NCBI GenBank assembly: GCA_032716605.1
Contig: CM064502.1
Span: forward strand, 53,832,879 to 53,896,878
DNA length: 64,000 nt
Origin: Paralithodes platypus
Taxonomy: Eukaryota > Arthropoda > Malacostraca > Decapoda > Lithodidae
Direction of reading: 5' to 3'
Shown: positions 61,662 to 64,000 of the stretch, in pieces
Numbering within the stretch: the first letter of the stretch is position 1
Layout of the letters: each line of letters starts with the position of its first letter
Notes under the pieces: model-generated
Databases searched by the model: none
The model's input: only the letters and a program-made list of their open reading frames with translations
Told to the model about the DNA's origin: nothing
Made by a program: the position numbers and the translations under genes

Positions 61662-61995
61662 AAGGGGAGATTTCCACTTGAGGGACTTTTTTCTTGACCC
61701 CTTTCTCCCTCATGTCTAGCCCCATTGCTTTTGAGATTTTAAGACGCTTGCCCCATTAGTTTGGTGATTTTTAAGAATTTCCGCCCCATTCTGTCAATTT
61801 TAAGACCTTTCGTGCCATTTAGGTGTCGATTTTATCCTGGCGAGCGATAGCGAGCCTGTAATTTAAGAGTAATCGGCCTTCGGCCGGGACATTTTTCTAC
61901 CGAAAAATGTACAAATTTATCTTGAAAGGGGGTCAAGGGGGTGACATTTTAAGATTGCTGGAGGAGTAGGAAACAAACTAGAAACCTCCCCTTAA
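61660..61995 (-). mobile_element. T1 MITE, subfamily A, full length
   Basis: 336 bp; it nearly matches the 12144 copy, including GATTGCTGGAGGAGTAGGAA. Both TTAA intact. Confidence 0.93.
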
Positions 61996-62074
61996 GACTC
62001 TGAGGAAGCTTCTTATCTTAAGTTGAGGGTTGAATGGGAGGGGGTCGGTGGGGGCGGTAGGGGGGGGAAGGAGT

Positions 62075-62402
62075 TTAAGGGGAGATGGGCTGGTTTTTGT
62101 GGCCCCCTCTTCTCCCACGTGTTTAGCCCCATTGATTTTTAGATTATAAGACGTTCTGCCCATTAGTTTGGCGATTATATGACCTTTCGTCCCATTTCGT
62201 TGTCAATGTTAAGACTTTTCGTGTCATTTAGGTGACCATTTTTTTTTCCTGGCGAGCGATAGGAAGCCATTAATTTAGGAGAAACCGTCCGGGACATTTT
62301 CTATCGATAAAGGAACAAATTTATCTTGAAGGGGGGTCTTGGGCAGATGTTTTTTTAAGCTTAATGGAGGTCTAGGGAGGAAACTAATAAATAAAAGAAA
62401 AA
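62075..62402 (-). mobile_element. T1 MITE, subfamily B
   Basis: Starts TTAAGGGGAGATGGGCTGGT. Core decayed to GGCGAGCGATAGGAAGCC. The right end merges with the next T1 after AATAAAAGAAAAAATC. Confidence 0.8.
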
Positions 62403-62412
62403 ATCTATCAAA

Positions 62413-62739
62413 GAAGTTTTTAGTGTTTCTTAGACTTCCATCAAGCTTGAAATTACACCCTCTTGACCCCCTTTCAAGATAAATTTGTACATTTTTCGGT
62501 AGAAAAATGTCCCGGCCGAAGGCCGATTCCTCTTAAATTACAAGCTCGCTATCGCTCGCCAGGAAAAAATCGACACCTAAATGGCACGAAAGGTCTTAAA
62601 ATTGACATAAACGCGGCGAAAGTTCTTTAAAACGCCAAACTAATGGGGCGAACGTCTTAAAAGCTCAAAAGCAATGGGGCTAAACATGAGGGAGAAAGGG
62701 GCAAAGAAAATAATCCCTCAAGTGGAAATCTCCCCTTAT
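62413..62739 (+). mobile_element. T1 MITE, subfamily A, left terminus lost
   Basis: Enters at GAAGTTTTTAGTGTTTCTTA and ends CTCCCCTTATT. About 327 bp. Confidence 0.88.
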
Positions 62740-62767
62740 TAATACTCATAATCAACTTGGAATATAA

Positions 62768-63025
62768 CCTTCATGTAACCTTCATGTAACCTTCATGTAA
62801 CCTTCATGTAACCTTCATGTAACCTTCATGTAACCTTCATGTAACCTTCATGTAACCTTCATGTAACCTTCATGTAACCTTCATATAACCTTCATGTAAC
62901 CTTCATGTAACCTTCATATAACCTTCATATAACCTTCATATAACCTTCAGACTTCATGTAACCTTCATGTAACCTTCATATAACCTTCATATAACCTTCA
63001 GACTTCATATAACCTTCAGACTCCA
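62768..63025. repeat. 11-bp minisatellite, about 23 units
   Basis: CCTTCATGTAA repeats, with CCTTCATATAA variants toward the right and GACTTCATGTAA at two internal breaks. Variants cluster at one end. Confidence 0.96.
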
Positions 63026-63125
63026 TGTTCAACAATCAACTGTATAAACAATAGAAGGAAGGAAGGAAACAATAGAAGGAATCGACTGTATAAACAATAG
63101 AAGGGTTGCTATGTCTGGTGGGAGA

Positions 63126-63230
63126 GTAGAGAGAGAGAGAGAGAGTGTAAGAGAGAGAGAGGGTGTGAGAGAGAGAGGGAGAGAGTGTGTGAGAGAGAGG
63201 GAGAGAGAGAGGGAGAGAGTGTGTGAGAGA
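63126..63230. repeat. Imperfect (GA)n tract
   Basis: GAGAGA runs interrupted by GTGTGAGA and GGGAGA. On its left lies a small duplication (CTGTATAAACAATAGAAGG twice, 63041 and 63088). Confidence 0.92.
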
Positions 63231-63239
63231 GTACAAAGG

Positions 63240-64000
63240 AGTACAAAGGAAATCAAGCAACAACAGGTCTAGTGACCCTTCTAGGTTGCTTGTCCTCCAA
63301 AACACTGAGGATCAAGTGTCCAAACAGTGGTTTAGAGTGGGTAAGGGAACATTGGAAAGGGAACTACTGCCCTGCCACTAACGTGGCAGGACTAGGAAGT
63401 TAGTAGGGGACATATGGGTTAGTAACTGAGGGGAGGATAAAGTTATTCATTTACAAACGCAGTCAGTCGCGGGTTTGATGCGAGATATTTGTCTAGGCGG
63501 AATTTAAATGAATCAACGGTGCTGCAGTCTATAACGTCTCGGGGAAGCCCATTCCACAAGTTGACAACTCGATTGAAGAAGAAATTCTTAGATTCGTGCG
63601 AGTTAAAAAGATTTACCAATAATTTTTGCAACCGTTTCCCCGCGTGTAATTAGATTGGTCGATAGTGAAGTACTTACTACAGTTCATATTGTCGATGCCT
63701 TTGATGATTTTGAACACTTGAATTAAGTCGCCTCTTAATCTGCGCTGGGTTAAAGGAAATAGATTTAATTCTCTAAGACGCTCTTCGTATGGTTTGTTCT
63801 TTAGGCTAGGTATCATTTTGGTAACTCTACGTTGAACTCGTTCTAGCTTGTTTATATCTTTTTGGTAATAAGGGCACCAGGATTGAACGCAGTATTCCAG
63901 AAGAGGGCGGACTAAGGAATTGTAAAGGGTTTAGAATAACTTCTTTGGATTTATCCTCAAATGACCTGCCTATAAAGCCAATTATTTTGTTTGCCTTCTT
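63240..64000 (-). pseudogene. CR1-like LINE fragment, runs off the right edge
   Basis: Minus strand with frameshifts. From the right edge: KKANKIIGFIGRSFE, then PLLPKRYKQ and a shift. The frame 63816-63613 has KPYEERLRELNLFPLTQRRL and RGDLIQVFKIIKGIDNMNC, then a shift near 63615. The frame 63631-63443 has NFFFNRVVNLWNGLPRDVID and FKFRLDKYLASNPRL before its stop. This is the same region as the plus-strand CR1 at 32.5 kb but clearly diverged (NLWNGLP versus DEWNGLP), so another CR1 lineage. A 3' UTR of about 200 bp follows to near 63240. Start and active site are outside the window. Confidence 0.85.

Overview
This window looks like repeat-dominated, non-genic DNA from a eukaryote, most likely an arthropod and probably a decapod crustacean. 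No host protein gene, rRNA or functional tRNA can be supported. The arthropod call rests on the content: Jockey-, RTE- and CR1-like LINE fragments whose coding sequence resembles elements I know from crab and shrimp genomes, short TTAGG runs, tRNA-derived SINE heads, very dense microsatellites and many miniature inverted-repeat elements (MITEs). The species assignment is inference. Nothing bacterial or viral is evident.

The main component is a family named T1 here: 29 copies or fragments, about 9 kb in total. Full copies are about 336 bp, start TTAAGGGGAG, end CTCCCCTTAA, and share one internal hairpin core. Three subfamilies are visible: A (typical), B (diverged termini) and C (a near-perfect foldback). 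Three more families also sit between TTAA tetranucleotides: T2 (TTAACCCTTT or TTAACCCCTT), T3 (about 490 bp) and T4 (about 413 bp). Neighbouring elements repeatedly share a single TTAA, and T1 copies split T2 copies, so the TTAA site can be read directly as the insertion target.

Layout. 1-910: minus-strand Jockey-like LINE. 0.97-2.1 kb: microsatellites and a 21-bp minisatellite. 2.4-5.3 kb: T1 cluster. 5.8-8.04 kb: compound TG arrays and a 26/34-bp satellite with higher-order order. 8.2-13 kb: T1/T2 copies. 13.0-14.0 kb: 3' end of a restriction-like-endonuclease LINE. 14.3-18.0 kb: a 76-bp satellite broken by a composite element (holding T3) and by a SINE. 18.2-19.4 kb: Jockey-like endonuclease remnant. 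19.8-20.9 kb: hAT-like element. 22.4-23.9 kb: a 503-codon open reverse transcriptase frame on the minus strand. 26.9-28.5 kb: pogo-like foldback with a triplicated arm. 28.6-29.5 kb: RTE-like LINE with an 11-bp target duplication. 30.8-34.9 kb: cluster of hAT-like MITEs with 8-bp duplications. 32.5-33.4 kb: CR1. 36.1-39.0 kb: degraded minus-strand LINE cut by a MITE. 39.8-53.5 kb: more T1/T2, SINEs, minisatellites and a Jockey-like 3' end. 53.5-58.67 kb: an extreme GC-rich tract ending in a 100-N gap. 59.4-61.4 kb: a 24-bp satellite grown from the terminus of a T2 element. 61.4-64 kb: more MITEs, an 11-bp array and a CR1 fragment running off the right edge.

There is no gene network to describe. 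The biology is transposition and array expansion: MITEs inserting into each other's TTAA ends, LINE 5' truncation, and transposon ends being turned into satellite DNA. The long open frames in the TG, GA, GC-rich and 24-bp arrays are artefacts of repeat composition.
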